DNA from: CAYSPU01 sp964432995
GTDB taxonomy: Bacteria > Verrucomicrobiota > Verrucomicrobiia > Limisphaerales > JAHDYP01
Direction of reading: 5' to 3'
Assembly (NCBI GenBank): GCA_964432995.1
Contig: CAYSPU010000125.1
Span: 1-16,524, forward strand
DNA: 16,524 nucleotides
The notes beneath the pieces are model-generated. The model saw only the letters and a list, made by a program, of their open reading frames with translations, was not told where the DNA came from and made no database searches. Shown one piece after another: positions 8,894 through 16,446 of the stretch. The translations under genes and the position numbers were made by a program. Numbering within the stretch: the first letter of the stretch is position 1; each line of letters begins with the position of its first letter.

Positions 8894-11518
8894 GTGCGGA
8901 GAGCCGCGGGGAAGTCGTTCCTCGAGTTCCACCATCGGCGTTGCCGTGATGACGGGTCGCGGGCTTTCCCGGCGACCGCCCTGCGGCTCCTCGCGGCGTC
9001 TTGGCTCGGTGCCTTCCTCGCCTATTCTCAACCCATCTCCCTCGTCCAGCGCGCCGACCTCTGGCACTACCACCTCGGCACCAACGCCCCGCCCGCCCTA
9101 TGGCAAACTCTGCCGGAGGCGGAGCTCGACGTTCTCTGGCCCACTGCTCCCGGAGGGTTCGGCTATGCCAACAACGCCGCCGAAACCGCGGACTGCGCCA
9201 CTCTGCTTCCCGGCATGTCCAACCAGTGGAGCACTCTCTACCTGCGGCGCTCCTTCTCCCTCGCGGAGGCCCCGGCCACCAACGTCCACCTCTTCCTGCG
9301 CGTCGACTGGGACGACGCCTTCCTGGCCTGGCTCGACGGGCGGTTCGTTGCCGGACGCAACCAGGACGGCAGCGAAGTGGAGCCGCCCTTCGATAGCCTC
9401 GCCGCCTCCGGCCACGAATCCTCGCGCGGCAACAGTTCGCCGCAACCCGCCGAGACCATCGACCTCGGTCTGGCCGCCGCGCTGCTCGCGCCGGGCACCC
9501 ACACGCTCGCGCTGATGGGACTCAACCAACCGCTCAACAGCTCCGACTTCATCCTCGTCGCCGACCTCTACCTGGAGGCGGTGATTCCACCCGACCCCAA
9601 CACGAACGTGGTGAGCGGCGCGATTCCGGTGGATGCGGTTTGGCGCGCCGCGCTCAGCCCGTATTTCGTCGCCGGCACCGTGACGGTCACCGCCGGCGCC
9701 ACCCTCACCATCGAACCCGGGGTGACCGTCGGCATCGCCCCCGGCGCCAGCCTGCTCGTCGACCGTGGCCGCCTGCTCGCCGAAGGCACCGAAGCTCAGC
9801 CCATTCGCTTCGAACCCCACACCCACGGCAGTTCCTGGTCCCAAATCGCCATTCGCGACAGCCCGCTCGAATCCCGCATCGCCTGGGCGGTCATCGACGG
9901 TGCCGCCACCCGCGGCAACGTCCAGGGTGAAAACACCGCCCTCCACCTCGACCACGTCACGTTCACCAACACCAACGTGCAGCTTGTCACCGTTGACAAC
10001 ACGTCGGTGGTCCTCCAGCACTGCGTCTTCCCGAGCATCCAGAATGACGAGCTGGTCCATTTCCTCACCATGCCGGCCGACGGGCACGCGCTCATCGCCA
10101 GCAACTGGTTCGGCACCACCACCGGCTACAACGACATCATCGATTTCACCGGCGGCAACCGCCCCGGCCCCGTCGCCTGCTTCCTCGGCAATGTCTTCAC
10201 CGCCGGCGTCGACGACTGCTTCGACATGGACGGCTGCGACGCCCACATCGAAGGCAACCTCTTCCTCAACGTCCGCGAGGACGCGGACCGCGCCTCCACC
10301 TCCAACCCCATCTCCACCGGCGCCGACGGCGGAAACACCTCCGAACTCGTCGTCGTCCGCAACCTCTTCTTCAACTGCGACCACGCCCTGCTGCTCAAAG
10401 ACCGCGGCGCGGTTCTCTTCCAGAACAACACCGTCGTCCGGCTCCGTGACAATCCCAACGACCGCGCCCCGGCGTCCGTCATCAACTTCTACGAGGCGCG
10501 CTCGGGCACCACGCCGGGAGATACCGCCATCGTGCGCGGCAACATCCTGTGGGACGTCACCAGCAACCGCTTCGCCCTCCATTACACCAACGATTCCTCG
10601 AAAATCGTCTTCGAGCAAAACCTCTTTCCCACCTTGGACCTCCCGTTTCCCATCGGAGCCGGCAACCTCACCAACGATCCGCTGTTCGTCGGCTACGCCG
10701 CCGACACCGATCCCGAAGCCGTCACCCCGGACAACATCCGGTCGCGCCTCGCCCTGCAGCCCGGCTCGCCGGCCATCGGCAGCGGCCCGGACGGACTCGA
10801 CCTGGGGGCGCTCGTGCCGGGCGGAATACGGATCCGGGGCGAACCGTCCGGCTCCACCACGAACACCTCGGCGACGTTGAGTGTGACCGGGCCGGGCATC
10901 TACGCCTACCGCTGGCGTCTCGACAATGGCCCCTGGAGCGAAGAGATCCCCCTCACCAACGGCCTGCGCATCACAACCAACCTCTTCGCCGATGCCCAGC
11001 CCGTTGTCCTCACCCGGCTCCCGCCCGGCTCACACACCCTCTACGCCGTGGGCATGAACTCCGCCGGCTATTGGCAGTCGATCAGCAACCCCACCGCCTC
11101 GCGCTCCTGGATGGTAATCGATCCCGCCGAGCCCGACACCGACGGCGACGGCATGCCCGATTCCTGGGAACAGGCAAACGACTTGCAGCCCGGCGACCCC
11201 GGCGACCGCGACCTCGACGCCGATGCGGACGGTCTCTCGAATCTCGGCGAATACCTGGCGGGAACGGACCCGCACGACCCGGGAAGTACCCTTCGTCTCG
11301 AGGCCCTGCGGCTTGCGGACGGTCTTCTCGTGCTGCAATTCCACGCCGTATCCAACCGCGCCTACGAGCTGCAGTGCCGCGAAGCGCTGGCCGAAGGGAC
11401 CTGGCTGGTCCTGACCAATCGGCCGTCCAGCGCCGGCGCCGGCGACGTCGTGGTGACGGATCCCGAGGAGACGACCGCTTCCAGCCGCTACTACCGCCTG
11501 GTCATTCCCGCCCCCTGA
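8894..11518 (+). CDS. Secreted jelly-roll / right-handed beta-helix protein with calcium-type C-terminus
   Basis: About 874 residues. The frame stays open far upstream (an ATG occurs at 8030), but that part overlaps the preceding gene and is a shadow. No in-frame ATG lies after 8813. GTG 8894 is chosen because it leaves a 45-residue signal peptide: a basic start, then a hydrophobic stretch ending AYS|QP. GTG 8810, which overlaps the upstream stop by 4 bases, is the alternative. Neither has a clear ribosome binding site. Domains, approximate residues from 8894: galactose-binding-like jelly roll 53-228; right-handed beta-helix 249-643, opening with a GATLTIEPGVTVGIAPG cap and containing repeated N-x-F/L turns; a post-helix domain 646-741 (YRWRLDNGPW); a thrombospondin-3-like Asp-rich segment 746-799 (DTDGDGMPD, DADADGLSN); and a C-terminal domain ending SRYYRLV. 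Every module has a counterpart in the preceding protein. The beta-helix may bind or process polysaccharide, but no catalytic residues can be assigned. Confidence 0.8.
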   Translation: MRRAAGKSFLEFHHRRCRDDGSRAFPATALRLLAASWLGAFLAYSQPISLVQRADLWHYHLGTNAPPALWQTLPEAELDVLWPTAPGGFGYANNAAETADCATLLPGMSNQWSTLYLRRSFSLAEAPATNVHLFLRVDWDDAFLAWLDGRFVAGRNQDGSEVEPPFDSLAASGHESSRGNSSPQPAETIDLGLAAALLAPGTHTLALMGLNQPLNSSDFILVADLYLEAVIPPDPNTNVVSGAIPVDAVWRAALSPYFVAGTVTVTAGATLTIEPGVTVGIAPGASLLVDRGRLLAEGTEAQPIRFEPHTHGSSWSQIAIRDSPLESRIAWAVIDGAATRGNVQGENTALHLDHVTFTNTNVQLVTVDNTSVVLQHCVFPSIQNDELVHFLTMPADGHALIASNWFGTTTGYNDIIDFTGGNRPGPVACFLGNVFTAGVDDCFDMDGCDAHIEGNLFLNVREDADRASTSNPISTGADGGNTSELVVVRNLFFNCDHALLLKDRGAVLFQNNTVVRLRDNPNDRAPASVINFYEARSGTTPGDTAIVRGNILWDVTSNRFALHYTNDSSKIVFEQNLFPTLDLPFPIGAGNLTNDPLFVGYAADTDPEAVTPDNIRSRLALQPGSPAIGSGPDGLDLGALVPGGIRIRGEPSGSTTNTSATLSVTGPGIYAYRWRLDNGPWSEEIPLTNGLRITTNLFADAQPVVLTRLPPGSHTLYAVGMNSAGYWQSISNPTASRSWMVIDPAEPDTDGDGMPDSWEQANDLQPGDPGDRDLDADADGLSNLGEYLAGTDPHDPGSTLRLEALRLADGLLVLQFHAVSNRAYELQCREALAEGTWLVLTNRPSSAGAGDVVVTDPEETTASSRYYRLVIPAP

Positions 11519-11529
11519 GCGGGAGGTGG

Positions 11530-11544
11530 GACACTGACAGTGTC
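11530..11544. repeat. 15-base perfect palindrome 12 bases after a stop codon
   Basis: GACACTG and CAGTGTC flank a single central A at 11537. With a one-base loop it would not fold well as an RNA hairpin, so it looks more like a dyad protein-binding site or a fragment of a dispersed repeat than a terminator. There is no T-run after it. Confidence 0.5.
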
Positions 11545-11566
11545 GCTTGCGCAGGGGCGATTGAAC

Positions 11567-11638
11567 GGACCACGGGTCTCCTTCACCCGCAGCCGAACGC
11601 ACACACCCTTGGCTGCGGCTCAAGACGAGCCGCGGTCC
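11567..11638. repeat. REP-doublet (BIME/REPIN)-like palindromic element, copy 1
   Basis: This 72-base element has two half-sites in inverted orientation around a 16-base linker (11595-11610). Its ends are inverted: GGACC at 11567 and GGTCC at 11634-11638. The inner arms CGCAGCC (11588-11594) and GGCTGCG (11611-11617) pair perfectly across the linker. The right half also folds alone: GCGGCTC (11615-11621), loop AAGAC, GAGCCGC (11627-11633), a perfect 7-bp stem. The left half keeps only a 5-bp stem (11573-11577 with 11585-11589). Bases 11585-11616 are identical to 11713-11744 in copy 2. The layout matches known REP doublets mobilised by Y1 (RAYT) transposases, but no such gene is in the window. 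Confidence 0.75.
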
Positions 11639-11694
11639 CAAACCTGAAGGGCCGTCGATCGCTCAACCACGCCCGCACGCCAACCAGCTCTTCC

Positions 11695-11762
11695 GGACCG
11701 CGGGTCTTCTTGACCCGCAGCCGAACGCACACACCCTTGGCTGCACGGAAGAGCCGCGGTCC
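11695..11762. repeat. REP-doublet (BIME/REPIN)-like palindromic element, copy 2
   Basis: This is a 68-base second copy in the same orientation as copy 1. The outer inverted arms are longer: CCGGACCGCGG from 11693 pairs with CCGCGGTCCGG ending at 11764, then after one mismatch TCTTC pairs with GAAGA. The left half folds into a perfect 7-bp hairpin, GCGGGTC (11700-11706), loop TTCTT, GACCCGC (11712-11718). The right half is about 4 bases shorter than in copy 1, which destroys its own hairpin and accounts for the length difference. The inner arms GCAGCC (11717-11722) and GGCTGC (11739-11744) are intact. Confidence 0.75.
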
Positions 11763-11810
11763 GGGGCGGTGTCGACAAGCGGCCGATTCGACCCCGGAGT
11801 CTGGCGCCTC

Positions 11811-11839
11811 TTGACATCGGGGGCGGCGGATCGCATTTT
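11811..11839 (+). promoter_or_regulatory. Candidate sigma-70-type promoter for acnA
   Basis: A perfect TTGACA at 11811-11816 is followed, after exactly 17 bases, by CATTTT at 11834-11839 (3 of 6 matches to TATAAT). The implied start near 11846 gives a leader of about 35 bases before the acnA ATG. It lies just downstream of the second palindromic element, so acnA could be transcribed independently of the exported-protein genes. The -10 box is poor, so this is tentative. Confidence 0.4.
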
Positions 11840-11867
11840 GGCGTCCCGTCCTGGCGGGAGGCCCGGC

Positions 11868-11871
11868 GGAG
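11868..11871 (+). promoter_or_regulatory. acnA ribosome binding site
   Basis: GGAG at 11868-11871 lies 8 bases before ATG 11880 and supports that start over the in-frame upstream ATG at 11769, whose extra codons read through repeat and promoter sequence. Confidence 0.6.
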
Positions 11872-11879
11872 CCAATCAT

Positions 11880-14702
11880 ATGAGCACATCACCTTCGGCA
11901 TTTCGGTCCCTGCGCGAGCTGGATCTCGGCGATGGTCGCCGCGTTCGCTACTGCTCGTTGCCGGCGTTGGAGGAAGCGGGTTTGGGGACGATCCGCCGGC
12001 TGCCAGTCTCGTTGCGCGTGGTGCTTGAATCCGTGCTGCGCAACTGCGACGGCCGGCGCATCACCGAGGCCAACGTGCGCTCGCTCGCCGCCTGGAAACC
12101 GACCGCCGAGCGGAGCGAGGAGATCCCCTTCGTGGTTGCCCGCATCGTGCTCCAGGATTTCACAGGGGTGCCGTTGCTGGTGGACCTGGCGGCCATGCGT
12201 TCGGCGGTGGCGCGGCTGGGTCGCGACCCGCAGGTGATCGAGCCGCTGGACCTGGTGGTGGACCACTCGGTGCAAGTGGACTTTGCCGGATCGCCCGACG
12301 CCCTGCAGCGGAACCTCGAGATGGAGTTCCAGCGCAACCGCGAGCGCTACCAGTTCCTGAAATGGGGGATGCAGGCCTTTCGGACGTTTCAGGTGGTGCC
12401 CCCCGGGATCGGGATTGTGCACCAGGTGAACCTCGAGCACCTGGCCCGGGGCGTGGTGCTAGGCGCCGACGACCTCTGCTATCCGGACTCGCTGGTCGGG
12501 ACCGATTCGCACACGACGATGATCAACGGTCTGGGCATCGTGGGCTGGGGCGTGGGCGGCATCGAGGCGGAGGCGGGGATGCTGGGGCAACCGGTTTCCT
12601 TCCTGACGCCGGATGTGGTGGGGGTTCACTTGACGGGTTCGCTGCGCGAGGGGGTGACGGCGACGGACCTGGCGCTCACGGTGACGCAGATGCTGCGGAA
12701 AGCGAAGGTGGTGGGGAAGTTCGTCGAGTTCCACGGCCCCGGGGCGGCGGCCCTGCCGGTAACGGATCGGGCGACCATTGCGAACATGGCCCCGGAATAT
12801 GGCGCCACCCTCGGCTTCTTCCCGCCGGACGCCGAGTGCGTGACGTATCTGCAGGCGACCGGGCGGAGCGCGGAACAGTGTCGCCTCTTTGAAGCCTACT
12901 ACCGGGCGCAGGGGTTGTTCGGCATGCCGCAGCGGGGCGACGTGGATTACTCCGAGGTGATCGAGTTGGACCTGGGCTCGGTGGTTCCGAGTGTGGCCGG
13001 CCCCAAGCGGCCGCAGGACCGGATCAAGCTGGGAGCGGTGAAGCACGAATTCCTGAAGTCGCTCACCCGGCCGCTGACCGCTGGGGGCTTTGGGGTGCAG
13101 GCGGACGACTTGTCGGTGGCGGTGCGCGTGCGGAGCGAGCATCACGGCCACGAGATCGATCATTCCTACGGGCACCGGAAACCGGTGGTGTCGCCGAGCG
13201 AATCGGAGATGCGGGATCAGCATCCGACCCCGGACTCGCCGCAGATGCTGCCGCTCTCGGCCTTTCCGCGTTTCGACGCGCAGCTTCGGCACGGGAGCAT
13301 CCTGATCGCCTCGATCACGAGCTGCACGAACACGTCGAATCCGAGCGTCCTGCTGGCGGCGGGATTGCTGGCGAAGAAGGCGGTCGAGCGCGGGCTGCAC
13401 GTGGATTCGGTGATCAAGTGTTCGCTGGCGCCCGGTTCCCGGGTGGTGACCGAATATCTGCGGTCGACCGGATTGCAGCCGGCGCTGGATCAGCTCGGGT
13501 TCCATCTGGTGGGCTACGGTTGCGCCACCTGCATTGGCAACTCCGGGCCCCTGCCGGCGCCGGTGGAGGAAGCCATCGCGGAAAACGACCTCGTGGTGGC
13601 GGCCGTGCTGTCCGGGAACCGGAATTTCGAGGCGCGCGTGCACCCGAGCATCAAGGCGAACTACCTCATGTCGCCCCCGCTGGTCGTGGCCTATGCCTTG
13701 GCCGGCCGGATGGACGTCGATCTCGCCTCGGAACCGATCGGCAAGGACAGCAAGGGGCAACCGGTATACCTGCGCGACCTCTGGCCGTCGCTCGAGGAGA
13801 TCCGAGCGGCCCTCGAAGGGGCGGTCCGCCCGGAGTTGTATCGCGAGCTGTATCGGGATTTCGCGCGCCAGAATCCATACTGGGAGCAGGTGCCCCACAG
13901 CGCCGGGACTGTCTATTCCTGGAATTCGGAAAGCACGTACATCCAGGAGCCGCCGTTCTTCCTGGACTTCGCCCCGGAACCGGGGCGCGTGCAGGAAATC
14001 CGCCAGGCGCGGGCGCTGGGCATCTTCGGGGACTCGGTGACGACGGATCACATTTCGCCTGCCGGCAGCATCCCGAAGACGTCGCCCGCCGGCCAGTATC
14101 TGCTCGAGCTCGGGGTGGCGCCGGAGGACTTCAACAGCTACGGCGCGCGCCGGGGCAATGACCGGGTGATGACCCGCGGGACCTTTGGCAACGTGCGGAT
14201 CAAGAATGGGATGGTGCCCGGCACGGAAGGCAGCGTGACCCGTTTCCAGCCGGGCGGAGAGACGCTGAGCATCTTCGAGGCGGCCCAGCGCTATGCCGCC
14301 CGGAACGTCCCGTTGGTGGTGTTTGCCGGCCAGGAATACGGCACGGGCAGCTCCCGTGATTGGGCGGCAAAGGGAACACGGTTGCTGGGCGTGCGGGCCG
14401 TGGTGGCCCGAAGCTTCGAGCGGATTCACCGCAGCAACCTGGTCGGAATGGGAGTCTTGCCGCTGCAGTTCCCGGAGGGGACTTCGGCGCAAACTCTCGG
14501 CCTGGACGGCACCGAGAGCTTCGACGTCCTCGGCTGGGACGCGGACCTGCGCCCGCAGCAGGATCTGACGCTGCGGGTGACTCGATCGGACGGGCGCACG
14601 ACGGACATCGTGGTGCGCTGTCGGATCGACACGCCGATCGAGGTGGAATACTACCGGCATGGGGGGATCCTGCCCTACGTGCTCCGGCAACTCCTCCGGT
14701 AG
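11880..14702 (+). CDS. acnA: Aconitate hydratase (AcnA/IRP1-type)
   Basis: This is a 940-residue cytoplasmic enzyme interconverting citrate and isocitrate in the TCA cycle through a [4Fe-4S] cluster. The three cluster cysteines are all present: C482 in ITSCTNTSNP, and C548 and C551 in YGCATCIGNSG. Other family motifs are DSHTTMINGLGI (from residue 209), GDSVTTDHISPAGSI (from about 717) and the swivel-domain motif GTGSSRDWAAKG with R826. Start 11880 is supported by GGAG 8 bases upstream. The protein is somewhat longer than the roughly 890-900 residues usual for AcnA. The extra length seems to lie between KRPQDR and the first cluster cysteine, a His/Pro/Ser-rich stretch around residues 420-470. 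In Gram-positive and proteobacterial relatives the apo-form can bind RNA; nothing here shows this. The methyltransferase gene follows after 4 bases, so the two are probably co-transcribed. Confidence 0.96.
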   Translation: MSTSPSAFRSLRELDLGDGRRVRYCSLPALEEAGLGTIRRLPVSLRVVLESVLRNCDGRRITEANVRSLAAWKPTAERSEEIPFVVARIVLQDFTGVPLLVDLAAMRSAVARLGRDPQVIEPLDLVVDHSVQVDFAGSPDALQRNLEMEFQRNRERYQFLKWGMQAFRTFQVVPPGIGIVHQVNLEHLARGVVLGADDLCYPDSLVGTDSHTTMINGLGIVGWGVGGIEAEAGMLGQPVSFLTPDVVGVHLTGSLREGVTATDLALTVTQMLRKAKVVGKFVEFHGPGAAALPVTDRATIANMAPEYGATLGFFPPDAECVTYLQATGRSAEQCRLFEAYYRAQGLFGMPQRGDVDYSEVIELDLGSVVPSVAGPKRPQDRIKLGAVKHEFLKSLTRPLTAGGFGVQADDLSVAVRVRSEHHGHEIDHSYGHRKPVVSPSESEMRDQHPTPDSPQMLPLSAFPRFDAQLRHGSILIASITSCTNTSNPSVLLAAGLLAKKAVERGLHVDSVIKCSLAPGSRVVTEYLRSTGLQPALDQLGFHLVGYGCATCIGNSGPLPAPVEEAIAENDLVVAAVLSGNRNFEARVHPSIKANYLMSPPLVVAYALAGRMDVDLASEPIGKDSKGQPVYLRDLWPSLEEIRAALEGAVRPELYRELYRDFARQNPYWEQVPHSAGTVYSWNSESTYIQEPPFFLDFAPEPGRVQEIRQARALGIFGDSVTTDHISPAGSIPKTSPAGQYLLELGVAPEDFNSYGARRGNDRVMTRGTFGNVRIKNGMVPGTEGSVTRFQPGGETLSIFEAAQRYAARNVPLVVFAGQEYGTGSSRDWAAKGTRLLGVRAVVARSFERIHRSNLVGMGVLPLQFPEGTSAQTLGLDGTESFDVLGWDADLRPQQDLTLRVTRSDGRTTDIVVRCRIDTPIEVEYYRHGGILPYVLRQLLR

Positions 14703-14706
14703 TCTC

Positions 14707-15861
14707 GTGCGACCTTCCGGGGCAGGGCTGGGTGACGATGAGTGCCGCCGTCTGGCGTGGGAGATTGTCACACGAGCCAGTCGGGAGGAGCCGGCCGACC
14801 AGCTCCTGCGACGGGCCCTGGCGCGACCACCGGTTCCGGCGGCCGCGGCGCGCCGGACGGTGAGCGAGTTGGTGTTTGCCTTCTTCCGCTGGCGAGGCTG
14901 GCTGGCCGAGGCAGCGGACCCTTCGACGCTCGAGCGGGCCATGGAGCTCGACCAGCGGTTCCAGCGCACGCCCCACACCTTCACCGACGCCGAGTTGCGG
15001 CGGTGTGCCGTCCCACGCTGGATCGAGGACTGCCAGGGCAAACCACCCGTCGCGTGGCTGCGCGCTCTGCAGGATCATCCGCGGGTATGGTTGCGGGCGC
15101 GGATCGGGCAGGGGGCGAAGCTGGCCGCGCGCCTCGGTTTCTGTCGCGAGGGTGGGGGACGGCTGCGGGATGCGCTCTGTTACTGCGGCCGGGAGGATCT
15201 CTTTCGCACAGCGGCGTTCCACGAGGGGGCCTTCGAACTGCAGGACCTGAGTTCCCAGGCCGTCGGATGGGTGTGCGCTCCGCAGCCGGGCGCGCACTGG
15301 TGGGATGTCTGTGCCGGGGAAGGGGGAAAGACGCTGCACTTGGCGGAGCAGATGCAAAACCGCGGCGTGGTCTGGGCGACGGATCGCGCGGAGTGGCGGC
15401 TGCGGAGTCTGCGTCGGCGGGCGGCGCGCGCCGGGTTGTTCAACATTCGACCGGAGGCCTGGACCGGATCCGATCGCCCGCCCGGTTTTGGGGCCTTCGA
15501 TGGGGTTTTGGTGGATGCGCCCTGCTCGGGGACGGGGACGTGGCAGCGGAACCCCCACGCGCGCTGGACGGCGGCGCCGGAAGACGTGACGGAATTGGCG
15601 GCGGTGCAATCGGGTTTGCTGCGGCGGGCGTCGGCGGCCGTGAAACCCGGAGGCCGGCTCGTGTATGCGGTCTGTTCGCTGACCATGGACGAGACCTGTC
15701 GAGTCGCCGACGATTTCGAGAGCGATCATCCGGCGTTCGAACCGGAGACGGTGGTGGACCCGACGGGCATCCAGGCGCGCGCGGCGCGGCTCTGGTTGCG
15801 CACGGAGCGGTGCGGCGGCAATGGGATGTTCGTGGCTGTCTGGCGCCGCGCCCGCGGATAG
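14707..15861 (+). CDS. RsmB/NOP2/Sun-family RNA cytosine-5 methyltransferase
   Basis: A 384-residue SAM-dependent RNA methyltransferase, probably acting on rRNA as RsmB does on 16S rRNA; the target base cannot be read from sequence. The N-terminal 110 residues or so are helical and NusB-like (RRLAWEIVTRA, then VSELVFAFFRW), as in RsmB. The C-terminal Rossmann domain has ELQDLSSQ, motif I DVCAGEGGKT (from D200, with Glu where Pro is commoner), motif II ATDRAE, motif IV DAPCSGTG (D270, C273) and motif VI YAVCSLTMDE (C323, the expected catalytic cysteine; C273 releases the product). GTG 14707 is chosen, 4 bases after the acnA stop. ATG 14659, overlapping acnA by 44 bases with GAGGTGGA at 14640-14647, is a real alternative that would add 16 residues. 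At 384 residues it is slightly shorter than E. coli RsmB (about 430). Confidence 0.88.
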   Translation: MRPSGAGLGDDECRRLAWEIVTRASREEPADQLLRRALARPPVPAAAARRTVSELVFAFFRWRGWLAEAADPSTLERAMELDQRFQRTPHTFTDAELRRCAVPRWIEDCQGKPPVAWLRALQDHPRVWLRARIGQGAKLAARLGFCREGGGRLRDALCYCGREDLFRTAAFHEGAFELQDLSSQAVGWVCAPQPGAHWWDVCAGEGGKTLHLAEQMQNRGVVWATDRAEWRLRSLRRRAARAGLFNIRPEAWTGSDRPPGFGAFDGVLVDAPCSGTGTWQRNPHARWTAAPEDVTELAAVQSGLLRRASAAVKPGGRLVYAVCSLTMDETCRVADDFESDHPAFEPETVVDPTGIQARAARLWLRTERCGGNGMFVAVWRRARG

Positions 15862-16023
15862 ACCTCGGCGGCGCGGTCGCGCGTCAGACCGGCAGGGGAC
15901 AACCGCGGATGGACGGGTATGGGCGCGGATATGCGCCGTGGAATGAGCCGGTCGACGCTCTCCGCGTTCTTCGGCGTGATCCGAGTTGTTCCTCCGAGCG
16001 GCAGGCGGAGTCGTGGGAACCGC
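15862..16023. other. Convergent intergenic region with short hairpins
   Basis: This lies between the methyltransferase stop and the stop of the minus-strand pseudopilin gene. It holds two small inverted repeats: GGCGC 15922-15926 with GCGCC 15933-15937, and CTCCG 15992-15996 with CGGAG 16006-16010. Either could serve as a bidirectional terminator, but neither has a T-run. Around 15905-15931 GCGGATGGAC and GGGCGCGGAT resemble a degenerate repetition of a GGATGG(A/G)C-type unit. Confidence 0.4.
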
Positions 16024-16446
16024 CTACTTTGCGTCCGAGTAAAAGAGGTCGTCCGAACCGCTGACGGAATCGTCGTCGAATTGGCAGTTGGGGCCGGCGG
16101 AACGGACCAGGACGCTGTTGTGGGAGAAGAAGATTTGGAGGGGGGTGCCCCAGGGGTCGACGAGTTCGCCCTGGTTGTTCAGGCGGCGGGTGCTGCTGCC
16201 GTAGATGAGGACTTTCTTGTTGGTGTCGGACTTGCCGGTGAGGGCTTTGGCGATCTCGAGGCAGGGGCCTTTGGGGAATTCGCCGACGAACTTGCGGTAT
16301 TCCTGGAGGCCGCTGATCAACTCGGTGGCGTCGGCCTGGCAATTCACGAGGCGCGGGTCGACGCGCCAGAGGAACCGGGGCAGGAGCAGCGCGACGAGGA
16401 TGAGGACGATCAGACCGACCAGGACAAACGGCAGTGCGGGTTTCAT
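16024..16446 (-). CDS. Type II secretion GspG-like pseudopilin protein
   Basis: 140 residues, convergent with the methyltransferase gene. Residues 5-25 form one strongly hydrophobic helix after a short basic start (MKPALP), followed by R/W-rich residues and a soluble domain. The soluble part resembles the C-terminal domain of T2SS major pseudopilin GspG: a helix (ELISGLQEYRKFVGEFPKG), then DPWGTPL, then VRSAGPN and an acidic FDDDSVSGSDDL end, which in GspG binds calcium. The usual prepilin peptidase motif (G followed by FTLxE) is absent, so it may stay as a membrane-anchored protein instead of joining a pilus. The start has no obvious ribosome binding site; the next in-frame alternative would cut into the membrane helix. 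No other secretion genes are visible, though the window ends 78 bases beyond its start. Confidence 0.75.
   Translation of the reverse strand: MKPALPFVLVGLIVLILVALLLPRFLWRVDPRLVNCQADATELISGLQEYRKFVGEFPKGPCLEIAKALTGKSDTNKKVLIYGSSTRRLNNQGELVDPWGTPLQIFFSHNSVLVRSAGPNCQFDDDSVSGSDDLFYSDAK

Larger units (their letters stand above)
11519..11879. other. Intergenic region without a gene, holding palindromic repeats and a promoter
   Basis: This 361-base gap separates the exported-protein genes from acnA. From left to right it holds a weak hairpin overlapping the upstream stop (CCCGC 11507-11511 with GCGGG 11519-11523, no T-tract), a 15-base perfect palindrome at 11530-11544, two copies of a REP-doublet-like element (11567-11638 and 11695-11762) and a candidate promoter (11811-11839). 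Short open frames on both strands here are read through the repeats and do not look like genes. Confidence 0.7.

Noticed and set aside
11507..11523. Rho-independent terminator overlapping the stop at 11518
   Set aside because: The stem is only 5 bp, overlaps the coding end and has no T-tract.
11567..11762. CRISPR array
   Set aside because: There are only two repeat units, each with a long internal palindrome. The spacing does not match repeat-spacer structure and no cas gene is present.
11583..11879. Minus-strand small open frames of about 100 codons in the intergenic region
   Set aside because: They are translated palindromic repeats (the same VCAF/VCVR peptide recurs) and have no ribosome binding site or family resemblance.
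12459..15041. 860-codon minus-strand open frame
   Set aside because: It is antisense to acnA and the methyltransferase, both of which have intact catalytic motifs.
14742..16064. 440-codon plus-strand open frame overlapping the methyltransferase
   Set aside because: It is a frame-shifted shadow. The methyltransferase frame holds all the motifs.
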